DNA of 12,371 nucleotides from Spirochaetia bacterium (GCA_026002025.1 BOAU01000062.1:1-12371); one strand, 5' to 3'. Positions 1 to 4,741 are shown, counted from the stretch's first letter. Notes: generated by a model from the sequence alone, not told the origin. Program-made: numbers and translations.

Positions 1-62
1 TCCGCCATTGCCACCGCCGCCTCTTTGTAGTCCCGCGTGTACTTCCGTCTTTCTACTACCAT
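1..62 (-). CDS. Partial IS3-type transposase OrfA (N-terminus only)
   Basis: The first 20 codons of a - strand gene run off the left edge. The protein begins MVVERRKYTRDYKEAAVAMA, which resembles the helix-turn-helix N-terminus of IS3/IS911-type OrfA (RRKYTxxFKxxAV). A strong ribosome binding site (AAGGAGAGG, read on the - strand, about 66-74) precedes the ATG at 62-60. OrfA would bind the element's ends and act with a DDE transposase OrfB, which would lie outside the window. It is transcribed away from the IS66 transposase next to it, so it belongs to a different element. Only 20 residues are visible, so the family is a recognition call, not proof. Confidence 0.55.
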   Translation of the reverse strand, partial: MVVERRKYTRDYKEAAVAMA

Positions 63-127
63 AATTCCTCTCCTTAATGAGTTTCTTTATGGCTTAACTT
101 TCTGTCTACCGGCTCGGGGCAGGTCCA
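1..127 (-). mobile_element. End of an IS3-like insertion sequence
   Basis: The 5' end of an IS with its orfA start at 62. On the - strand, 127-116 reads TGGACCTGCCCC, which starts with TG and has the look of an IS3-family terminal inverted repeat. The distance of 65 bp from this end to the orfA start is normal for the family. If the end is right, the element inserted at 127/128 and removed the left end and start codon of the IS66 element that follows. The other end and any target duplication lie outside the window. Confidence 0.45.
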
Positions 128-129
128 GA

Positions 130-1720
130 GTGATAGCCTTAATTGAAAGCGAAAATAAAGAATTAAAACACACCCTTGATGAAAATACGAAACAATATAA
201 CGAGCGAGTAATAGCCTTAGAAGCGGAAAACCAGCGGCTTGAAGAAAGGTTACGGCTGGCCCTGTTCCGGCAATTTGGCCGGGCAAGCGAACGGTTCATC
301 GGGAAAGGGCAGCAATCCCTGTTTGGAAATGAAGAAATCCCGGAGGGTAAAGCAGAACCACCTGAGCCTGCAGGCATACCGGTAAAAGCCCACATTCGGA
401 ACGCTAAAGGGCGGAAACCAATTGATCAAAAAATTCCCCGCGTAGCAATACCGGTAGACATACCCGAAGAAGACAAACAGTGCGCCTGTGGGCATCCCTT
501 GATCTGCATTGGCGAAGACATAACGGAACGATTAGTAATAGTACCGGAAGAGGTATATGTTGAGCAGTATCACATAAAAAAATATGCCTGCCATCATTGC
601 GAAGGGTCTGGGGACGAAGGGAAGCCCGCAGTACGGACCGGGAAGGCGCCGGAAACCATCATGCCGGGAAGCATAGCGACTGCGGGATTGTTAAGTTATA
701 TATTTGTGAAGAAATATGATGATTATGTACCGTATTATCGCCAGGAAGCGGGTTTTGAACGAATCGGGGTGAATATATCCCGGCAGGATATGAGTAACTG
801 GCAAATGAAAACAGGGAAACGATTGGAACCCCTGATAGAAAAACTAAAAACTCATGTAAAAAGCGGCGAAGTGATGCAGATGGACGAAACCCCCATGGTG
901 CGAACCTTTGGTTCGAGTAATGCGTGAACCGGGCCGAAACAACACCAGCAAATCGTATATGTGGCTTGCCCGCGGCGGGCCACCTGACAAACCGGCACTT
1001 TTCTATGAATACCATGAAACCCGTGCGAGCGAAAATGTAATTCCCTTTCTTGAGGGGTTTAAGGGATATCTGCAAACGGATGGATGGGGCAGTTACAATA
1101 CTGCGCTTAAAGGATATCCTGATGTTGTTCATGTCGGTTGTTTTGCCCACGCCCGAAGAAAGTTCTTTGAAGCGATGAAAGCTGCGGAGGCAGTAGGGGC
1201 TCAGAAAACATGCGGCGCAGCACAGGCGATCTCATACATAAAGGGACTGTACACCGTTGAAAAAGATTTACGTGAAAAGGTGAAGGAACACGTCATATCA
1301 TTGGAGGAATTTCTTGAAGAACGGATCCTGAAATGCACACCAATAATAACAGGTTTTCATACGTGGCTTGAAAAACAGTCGGAAGAAGTATTGCCCAGCT
1401 CTGCCTTAGGAGCAGCGATCAAATACACGCTCAACCGATGGCCCACCCTGATCAAATATCTGTGCCATGCGGAACTGACCCCGGACAACAACGCTGCCGA
1501 ACGGGGGATACGGCCGTTTGTTATGGGAAGAAAAAACTGGGTCATGTGCGGCTCTCCGGAGGGCGCAAAAACTGCCTGCGCTCTTTATTCCCTTATCGAG
1601 ACGGCCAAGGCTAACAACCTGAACCCCTACCATTACCTGAAAACCGTTTTTGAAAAAGTGCCAACCTTGGCCCCCGGCGACGATTGGGGGCAACTGCTGC
1701 CCTGGAACATCACCCTCTGA
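130..1720 (+). pseudogene. IS66 transposase TnpC, broken by a 13-bp palindromic insertion
   Basis: Two overlapping reading frames together make one IS66 transposase of about 525 residues. The first (130-927) holds an N-terminal coiled coil rich in Glu/Lys/Leu, then a zf-IS66 zinc finger (CACGHP ... CHHC, about 481-600) and the first catalytic Asp in MDETP (883-885). The second (908-1720) holds the second Asp in QTDGW (1079-1081) and the Glu in NNAAERGIRP (1499-1501), and ends GQLLPWNITL. The frame shifts by +1 at 901-916. Removing 13 bases there restores MDETPMVRVMREPG, as expected for the family. GTG 130 is the first usable start after the IS3-like end at 127; the true start is probably lost. 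Outside these two lesions the coding sequence has no stops, so the damage is recent. Confidence 0.85.
901..915. repeat. Small palindrome (6-3-6) at the transposase frame break
   Basis: The sequence CGAACC TTT GGTTCG is a perfect palindrome with a 3-nt loop. With one base each side (G...A) it is the same 17-mer, GCGAACCTTYGGTTCGA, as at 9405-9421. Here it makes the insertion that shifts the IS66 transposase frame: removing 13 bases between the two CGA triplets (901-903 and 914-916) rebuilds the family-typical protein. The flanking CGA triplets look like a 3-bp direct repeat. Confidence 0.8.
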
Positions 1721-1742
1721 TTTTTCGGGGGTGGTCGCTTTT

Positions 1743-1751
1743 GACGTTTAC
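1743..1751 (+). repeat. Putative right terminal inverted repeat of IS66 element
   Basis: GACGTTTAC, preceded by GTCGCTTTT, reads GTAAACGTC from the outside in, matching the GTAA start usual for IS66-family ends. It sits at the point where the neighbouring antitoxin reading frame stops resembling a protein. The left partner is missing. Confidence 0.5.
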
Positions 1752-1971
1752 GATTCTTCTGCGCATACTGTTTGAAAAAGTTCACGCTGCGCGTATTCAG
1801 TGTGATAGTCACTTTCGTTTTAGGATACCGCTTGACCAGCCTATCCGGTGAAGGAAGGTCGTCAACCGTTTCTTCGGACTCCAACAACGCCTGTGTAATC
1901 TCTTTTGGAGCATCAGTGTAAATTGGAAGCGCAGGGGCGCCTGACACAACATCATAAGGATTTTTAACCAC
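1752..1971 (-). pseudogene. Truncated BrnA/CopG-like antitoxin, cut by IS66
   Basis: About 73 codons remain, from GTG 1971 to the IS66 end. The C-terminal part of the fragment, KTKVTITLNTRSVNFFKQYAQ, resembles the ribbon-helix-helix DNA-binding start of BrnA/CopG-type antitoxins (TIRLDxxxxxFFK), preceded by an acidic linker (LLESEETVDDLPSPD). In the family a further 15-25 residues follow (usually YQTxIN...); these are missing because the frame runs into the IS66 end and then reads antisense to the transposase. No ribosome binding site is obvious, and a small palindrome (1974-1989) lies just before the start, so expression may be damaged as well. No BrnT-like toxin can be read immediately upstream on the - strand. 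Confidence 0.55.
1928..1947. repeat. 20-bp module shared with the 2965-2984 repeat edge
   Basis: AGCGCAGGGGCGCCTGACAC matches 2965-2984 at 19 of 20 positions and resembles 3790-3809 more weakly. At 2965 it forms the lead-in to a 91-bp repeat. Here it lies inside the antitoxin fragment, where it encodes VSGAPAL on the - strand. A chance match of this length within 12 kb is unlikely, so it may be an edge remnant of the same repeat. Confidence 0.5.
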
Positions 1972-1973
1972 AA

Positions 1974-1989
1974 GCCGCCTACAGGCGGC
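1974..1989. repeat. Small palindrome (6-4-6) ahead of the antitoxin start
   Basis: GCCGCC TACA GGCGGC is a perfect palindrome directly upstream of the - strand GTG at 1971, where a ribosome binding site would be expected. Size and loop match the small palindromes at 4030-4047 and 901-915. Confidence 0.7.
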
Positions 1990-2154
1990 ACCTTACGGAC
2001 AAAAGGAAAGAAATCAAAGCAAAAGTCCGTGCTCTCCCCCGCGCAAGCGGGTTCTTGTGTGGTCAGTGGTTTCTTTTTTTCTTAAGTTTATGATGTTGTG
2101 CCTAGCACCAAATTGGGTAAAAATCCCGCTCAAATGAAGTTTGATGCCAAAATG
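1990..2154. other. Non-coding stretch with one small hairpin
   Basis: No convincing gene on either strand. It contains a short inverted repeat ACGGAC/GTCCGT (1995-2000 and 2025-2030) and a 5-4-5 palindrome CCCGC GCAA GCGGG (2038-2051), which as RNA would be closed by a GNRA-type loop. A T-rich run (2072-2079) follows 20 bp later, too far for an ordinary terminator. Confidence 0.5.
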
Positions 2155-2183
2155 TTGACAGCATCGTTATAAATTGCCATACT
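2155..2183 (+). promoter_or_regulatory. Possible sigma-70 promoter for a short leader or small RNA
   Basis: A perfect -35 box TTGACA (2155-2160), a 17-bp spacer and a weaker -10 box CATACT (2178-2183, 4 of 6 to consensus). Predicted transcription would start near 2190 and meet a likely terminator at 2232-2275. Confidence 0.4.
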
Positions 2184-2189
2184 CTTTCA

Positions 2190-2275
2190 TTGAGGTGTTA
2201 AGCTATGGTCAATGGAAAACCGGAGGGAAACGCCGCCCTGTGTTAATGATTTGCACAGACCGGGCTTTATTTTTT
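2190..2275 (+). ncRNA. Putative 85-nt structured transcript upstream of vapBC
   Basis: Lies between a candidate promoter and a candidate terminator. It has a 5' helix CATTGA/TCAATG (2188-2193 with 2209-2214) and a 3' hairpin. It also holds a tiny frame of 13 codons (2205-2246, MVNGKPEGNAALC) with GAGG nine bases before its ATG, so it could instead be a leader peptide with an attenuator. I do not recognise a known riboswitch or RNA family. Alternatively it is a decayed remnant. Confidence 0.3.
2232..2275 (+). terminator. Probable rho-independent terminator
   Basis: The inner stem is CTGTG (2238-2242) with CACAG (2254-2258) around an 11-nt loop. The outer pairs are GCC (2232-2234) with GGC (2263-2265), separated by an internal loop. 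The stem is followed at once by TTTATTTTTT (2266-2275). It would end transcripts from the upstream promoter before vapBC. Confidence 0.5.
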
Positions 2276-2281
2276 GGTGAC

Positions 2282-2310
2282 TTGTAATAAAAAGGGTACC
2301 AGCCTAAAAT
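2282..2310 (+). promoter_or_regulatory. Probable vapBC promoter
   Basis: TTGTAA (2282-2287), a 17-bp spacer and TAAAAT (2305-2310, 5 of 6 to TATAAT). Transcription would start near 2317, just before the AGGGG ribosome binding site (2319-2323) and ATG 2331. VapBC promoters are usually repressed by their own VapB-VapC complex. Confidence 0.5.
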
Positions 2311-2330
2311 AGGAGTACAGGGGTATATAT

Positions 2331-2522
2331 ATGGAAAATGTCGCGGTGAATGAGACATTAGTTGATAACGCTTTACGTGTTTCACTAAGCCAGTCAGTCG
2401 GTGAGGTTGTTGAAGAGGCTTTACGGTTTTTTGTCGCACAGAAACAACAAGCTCAAATAAGGGAATTTCGCGGAAAACTCCACTGGGAAGGTGATATTGA
2501 CGCGATGCGGCGGGATAAATGA
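2331..2522 (+). CDS. vapB: VapB-type antitoxin
   Basis: A 63-residue protein paired with a PIN toxin. The core resembles the short VapB antitoxin family in which a degenerate DNA-binding N-terminus is followed by VVEEALRFFVAQKQQ and a toxin-binding tail REFRGKLHWEGDIDAMR; Gly-Lys-Leu-x-Trp is typical of that tail. It should neutralise VapC and repress its own promoter. ATG 2331 is preceded by AGGGG at a spacing of 7. The stop overlaps the toxin start (ATGA), so the two are translationally coupled, with antitoxin first as expected. The call rests on pattern and context. Confidence 0.8.
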   Translation: MENVAVNETLVDNALRVSLSQSVGEVVEEALRFFVAQKQQAQIREFRGKLHWEGDIDAMRRDK

Positions 2523-2911
2523 TTCTCCCTGATACAACAGCCTGGATCGATTATGTTAATGGCGTTGATGCTCCGCACACGGTGATACTTGACACCGAAT
2601 TAGTGCATAACCGGGTTTGTACCGGCGATCTAATTATCACGGAATTTCTACAGGGATTTAGAGAGGAAAAAGATTTTATCGCGGCAAAGAAAATTATGGA
2701 TAGTTTGGAATATTATGATTTAGCCGGAAAAGAAATTGCTATCCGGGCGGCCATGAATTATCGATATTTACGAAAGAAAGGAATAACCATTCGAAAAACA
2801 ATAGATGTTATTATCGCGACATTTTGTATTGAACACAATTTGCCGCTATTACACAACGATCAGGATTTTGATCCGCTGGAACAGTATTTAGGCCTTATTA
2901 TAAAAAGATAA
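2519..2911 (+). CDS. vapC: VapC-type PIN-domain ribonuclease toxin
   Basis: A 130-residue single-domain PIN protein of usual VapC length. The acidic metal-binding residues of the family are present: Asp5 in LPDTTAWID, Glu42 in ITEFLQG, Asp96 in TIDVIIATFC and Asp114 (with Asp116) in LLHNDQDFD. VapC toxins are Mg-dependent endoribonucleases that cleave tRNA or rRNA and stop translation when not bound by VapB. The ATG overlaps the antitoxin stop by 4 bases. All key residues and the frame are intact, so this is probably the one fully working + strand TA pair here. The RNA target cannot be read from sequence. Confidence 0.9.
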   Translation: MILPDTTAWIDYVNGVDAPHTVILDTELVHNRVCTGDLIITEFLQGFREEKDFIAAKKIMDSLEYYDLAGKEIAIRAAMNYRYLRKKGITIRKTIDVIIATFCIEHNLPLLHNDQDFDPLEQYLGLIIKR

Positions 2912-2953
2912 TCCGGCGCCCAATTTGTCCAGCGGCGTCAATACTATTCCACC

Positions 2954-2977
2954 AGGAGCGCAGGAGCGCAGGAGCGC
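2954..2977. repeat. Tandem repeat, three units of 8 bp
   Basis: AGGAGCGC occurs three times without change directly before the 91-bp repeat (copy 1). Copy 2 at 3806 has only a single diverged unit in front of it, so the tandem is a local slippage expansion. Confidence 0.85.
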
Positions 2978-2981
2978 CTGA

Positions 2982-3072
2982 CACCAATTTTGCCTGGTGT
3001 CCTTTCCTTGGTATAACACTGTATATGGGGTATCCGGTGACGCCGGATACCCCATTTGGCTTAGGGGGCGGG
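2982..3072. repeat. 91-bp dispersed repeat, copy 1
   Basis: Matches 3806-3896 at 89 of 91 positions in the same orientation. Internally it has a 7-bp stem GACACCA/TGGTGTC (2980-2986 with 2995-3001) and a strong hairpin at 3025-3055 with 13-bp perfect arms (ATGGGGTATCCGG and its complement) around TGACG. It ends in a G-rich tail GGGGGCGGG. No T-run follows the hairpin on either strand, so it is not an ordinary terminator. The two copies bracket the PIN toxin-antitoxin pair. Confidence 0.95.
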
Positions 3073-3092
3073 TAAAAGTCCGGGCTAAGGTA

Positions 3093-3482
3093 TTAAGTAT
3101 CAACAGTGTTGTTGATTTTATCTATTAACTTTTGAAGTTTCCCGTCAAAGGTATCTATGGAGGTTTGTTCCAGTTCATAATACCCGGCCAGAATACAGTC
3201 TACAAAATCAAGGGAGGTTTTCCCAAAGTATTCCAGGGCTTTAAGAATGGCGTCCCGGTGGGGCAGTATGGAGTTGGTCTTTTCAAAAAATTCCGTTAGC
3301 TTGGCGTGTATTTCGTTTCGCTTAACCTCATAATAGCCTTGCAAAACAAAAACAACTTCGCAGAGAACCTCTATAGGCACTTCCACGATATTGTTATCTA
3401 TGATGTCTTTAGCTTTTGGGGATAGTTCCTCATGGTCATTCATGACATACCGGAGAATAATATTAGCGTCAATTTTTCGCAT
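3093..3482 (-). CDS. PIN-domain toxin of a second TA pair
   Basis: A 129-residue PIN protein of the COG5611-like type that begins DANIILRYVMNDHEE. Likely metal ligands are Asp5, Glu42 (VLCEVVFVLQ), Asp95 in LDFVDCILAG and Asp113 in TFDGKL. It is presumably a Mg-dependent ribonuclease toxin. ATG 3482 overlaps the end of the upstream antitoxin by 14 bases, so the two are coupled. The C-terminal residues are encoded across a perfect 7-4-7 palindrome (3099-3116), so the tail after LQKLI may not be ancestral. It is only distantly like the VapC at 2519-2911; the two differ in their central regions and antitoxins. The target is unknown. Confidence 0.85.
   Translation of the reverse strand: MRKIDANIILRYVMNDHEELSPKAKDIIDNNIVEVPIEVLCEVVFVLQGYYEVKRNEIHAKLTEFFEKTNSILPHRDAILKALEYFGKTSLDFVDCILAGYYELEQTSIDTFDGKLQKLIDKINNTVDT
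3099..3116. repeat. Small palindrome (7-4-7) at the 3' end of the PIN gene
   Basis: ATCAACA GTGT TGTTGAT is a perfect palindrome covering the last codons before the toxin stop at 3093-3095. It has the same dimensions as the hicA insertion. There is no T-run after it on the - strand, so it is not a standard terminator. Confidence 0.6.
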
Positions 3483-3717
3483 ACTTTTCTATTACGGCTC
3501 GTTGCCAAGCACCTTTCTCCCCCGCTATTTTGGCAGGATCGGCATATTTTTTGAGGCAGCCGAAGGCTGAATTTCCCGATGGCGCGGACCCGATCGGGAT
3601 AGTATTACCCCCGGCGGGAAAGACAAGTACCTCAACCTTTGTATTACGCAAAGAGACGGGTACATTGAATATACCAAGCAAACTATCGCTGTCAATGGTC
3701 TGGTGTATATAGTCCAT
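3469..3717 (-). CDS. Antitoxin of the PIN toxin pair
   Basis: An 82-residue protein from ATG 3717, chosen because GAGG (- strand, 3727-3724) lies six bases before it; the longer upstream start has no such site. The N-terminus (IDSDSLLGIFNVPVSLRNTKVEVLVFP) looks like a short swapped-hairpin or RelB-like DNA-binding segment. The C-terminus SAFGCLKKYADPAKIAGEKG and then AWQRAVIEKYAKN is a pattern I associate with antitoxins next to PIN toxins. It probably binds and blocks the toxin and represses the shared promoter. The middle (AGGNTIPIGSAPSGN) is low in complexity and likely a flexible linker. The stop overlaps the toxin start. Confidence 0.75.
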   Translation of the reverse strand: MDYIHQTIDSDSLLGIFNVPVSLRNTKVEVLVFPAGGNTIPIGSAPSGNSAFGCLKKYADPAKIAGEKGAWQRAVIEKYAKN

Positions 3718-3733
3718 GAGATACCTCGATATA

Positions 3734-3762
3734 AATATAACCAAAAAGCATGGGCTTGTAAA
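3734..3762 (-). promoter_or_regulatory. Probable promoter of the PIN TA pair
   Basis: On the - strand, TTTACA (3762-3757), a 17-bp spacer and TATATT (3739-3734), each 5 of 6 to consensus. Transcription would start near 3727, giving a very short leader that just holds the GAGG site. Confidence 0.5.
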
Positions 3763-3805
3763 TCACTAAAATTCTTCCCTAATATGGGAACGCAGGGGTG
3801 TCTGC

Positions 3806-3896
3806 CACCAATTTTGCCTAGTGTCCTTTCCTTGGCATAACACTGTATATGGGGTATCCGGTGACGCCGGATACCCCATTTGGCTTAGGGGGCGGG
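3806..3896. repeat. 91-bp dispersed repeat, copy 2
   Basis: Same orientation as 2982-3072, differing at two positions. Its strong hairpin (3849-3879) is unchanged. Its first small stem is broken by mismatches, including one of the two substitutions, so the large hairpin is the conserved part. It lies upstream of the PIN antitoxin, on the far side from copy 1. Confidence 0.95.
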
Positions 3897-3976
3897 CATA
3901 GAGGCGCCGGATAAAATCATTGTAATCAACAAGCCCTTTGGGAAACGCAAAGGTGACAGGCACCGTTTCTGATGCA
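3897..3976. other. Unassigned remnant between repeat copy 2 and hicA
   Basis: On the - strand an open frame reads through this stretch (VPVTFAFPKGLVDYNDFIRR) before entering the 91-bp repeat. It has no start with a ribosome binding site. It may be a scrap of an older gene cut by the repeat; I do not recognise it. Confidence 0.25.
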
Positions 3977-4172
3977 TTATTTTACTGATTTCTTGACAAT
4001 TTCCTTTGCCGTATATTCATTTACATCAAGCTGCCCGTAAGGGCAGCAGATGTCTGGGAACTTGGAGATACTCATGGGTACGGGGATTTTCATATATATC
4101 ATGCTTCTTTCCATGCCGGATAAAAATAGCACCATTTTCATGGATTTTTTCAAGCAACTTTTCTTTTTTCAC
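3977..4172 (-). pseudogene. hicA: HicA toxin interrupted by a palindromic insertion
   Basis: Starting at GTG 4172, which overlaps the hicB stop (GTGA), the frame reads VKKEKLLEKIHENGAIFIRH, then GKKHDIYENP and QVPRH. This is a clear HicA double-stranded-RNA-binding-like fold with the conserved catalytic His (RHGKKHDIY) and the PRH motif. Right after PRH a palindrome (4030-4047) shifts the frame and leads to a stop at 4028-4026. The lost C-terminus is intact in the next frame: LDVNEYTAKEIVKKSVK, ending TAA at 3979-3977. Removing 19 bases gives a normal 58-residue HicA (PRH-L-DVNEYTAK). HicA toxins are mRNA interferases. As it stands the product lacks the last helix and is probably inactive. 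Confidence 0.8.
4030..4047. repeat. Small palindrome (7-4-7) breaking hicA
   Basis: GCTGCCC GTAA GGGCAGC is a perfect palindrome at the hicA frame break. Removing it with one extra base (19 in all) restores the HicA frame and the family spacing after PRH. Read as + strand RNA the loop is GUAA, a GNRA-type loop. Confidence 0.8.
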
Positions 4173-4366
4173 GCAGGTACTTTCAGTTTGCCGGTTTTAC
4201 GGATAGCGGCAAGATGTTTTTTTTCTTCCTGTCGTATTTCATAGACTTCAAGAAGTGCTTCTTCCAATTCGGCCAAGGTAAGACCCTGAGTGGAATCATC
4301 GGGGTATTCATTGAGAAAACCTACAAAAAACGTACCGTCTTGCCAATAGGTGTATTCAAGTTCCAT
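4169..4366 (-). CDS. hicB: HicB-family antitoxin
   Basis: A 65-residue protein starting MELEYTYWQDGTFFVGFLNE, followed by YPDDSTQGLTLAELEEALLE. This is the HicB/UPF0150 partial RNase H-like fold (YxYWQDGxFxGxLxEYPDxxTQG). A basic C-terminal extension (RQEEKKHLAAIRKTGKLKV) may contact DNA or HicA. HicB neutralises HicA and autoregulates. The order hicB-hicA is the reverse of the classical one but is known. With hicA broken, this is an antitoxin without a working partner. An AGAGG site lies 12 bases before ATG 4366, rather far. Confidence 0.85.
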   Translation of the reverse strand: MELEYTYWQDGTFFVGFLNEYPDDSTQGLTLAELEEALLEVYEIRQEEKKHLAAIRKTGKLKVPA

Positions 4367-4372
4367 GTTTCA

Positions 4373-4401
4373 ATAATACCTCTAATGGACAAGGTTGGCA
4401 A
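4373..4401 (-). promoter_or_regulatory. Possible hicBA promoter, nearly leaderless
   Basis: On the - strand, TTGCCA (4401-4396), a 17-bp spacer and TATTAT (4378-4373). The -10 box ends only six bases before the hicB ATG, so transcription would start at or beside the start codon. Confidence 0.4.
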
Positions 4402-4466
4402 GGAGGTTCGCGGGAGAGATCCTTGGCGGGGGCACATTGTTAATGGGGGCAAAATAATTTTTAAAA

Positions 4467-4570
4467 TGAGCCGATTCCAAAATACAAGAATTTAACCACG
4501 AACCACACGAACTAAATGATCTTTTTGGTGTGGTTCGTGGTTAATCAATTTCTATTTTGGAACCGGCTCA
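4467..4570. repeat. Nested inverted-repeat element (MITE-like), copy A
   Basis: The outer arms are TGAGCCGATTCCAAAATA (4467-4484) and the near-complement up to CGGCTCA (ending 4570), with one mismatch. The inner arms are 17-bp perfect: TTAACCACGAACCACAC (4492-4508) and 4528-4544, around a 19-nt loop GAACTAAATGATCTTTTTG. No gene lies inside. The inner hairpin with the same loop recurs at 9385-9470. It could fold as a long hairpin in RNA and stop transcription, or be a non-autonomous mobile element. Confidence 0.85.
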
Positions 4571-4741
4571 AATAAAAGATTTAATATAACGGCAAGCATA
4601 TCCGGGAACTCACTGAGCGAAATGACCGAAGATGACAAAGGAATTCGGATATACGCTATTGAAGCGGTGGGTGTCGAAAAAATAAAAAAGTCCGCGGGGC
4701 TATTGGCGCAATACGGGGAACCCGATATTGACGTTCCGACT
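4571..4741 (+). other. Unassigned open-frame fragment downstream of recO
   Basis: The + strand frame reads ISGNSLSEMTEDDKGIRIYA, then IEAVGVEKIKKSAGLLAQYGEPDIDVPT, with protein-like composition. It continues antisense into the end of recO, where it is only a shadow. There is no ribosome binding site before ATG 4622. It is most likely the remnant of a gene whose other parts are gone; I cannot name the family. The - strand here shows no gene. Confidence 0.3.

Larger units (their letters stand above)
128..1751 (+). mobile_element. IS66-family element, 5'-truncated and frameshifted
   Basis: A single-transposase IS66-type element. The right end appears to be GACGTTTAC at 1743-1751, which on the other strand begins GTAA as IS66-family ends do, 31 bp after the transposase stop. 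No matching left end is present upstream of the transposase; the sequence there belongs to an IS3-like element. The right end falls inside an antitoxin reading frame, so the element interrupted that gene. The 8-bp target duplication expected for IS66 (candidate gattcttc, 1752-1759) cannot be confirmed because the left end is lost. The element is probably immobile. Confidence 0.7.

Noticed and set aside
37..129. N-terminal extension of the IS66 transposase from GTG 37
   Set aside because: It reads through the start signals of the divergent orfA and the putative IS3-like end, and is hydrophobic rather than TnpC-like.
3025..3055. Strong hairpin in the 91-bp repeat as a transcription terminator
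   Set aside because: No T-run follows the stem on either strand in either copy.
2888..3103. Open frame of 71 codons on the - strand across repeat copy 1
   Set aside because: Its reading frame is mostly the 91-bp repeat, shared with another frame over copy 2 (3766-3963); the shared peptide comes from repeat DNA and neither frame has a ribosome binding site.
3557..3569. Palindrome CAGCC GAA GGCTG in the PIN antitoxin
   Set aside because: It encodes SAFGCL, which appears to be the normal family sequence, so it is likely coincidental rather than an insertion.
2982..3896. Integron cassette idea for the repeat-flanked TA pair
   Set aside because: The repeats lack recognisable attC core sites (GTTRRRY and RYYYAAC at the ends), and no integrase is in the window.
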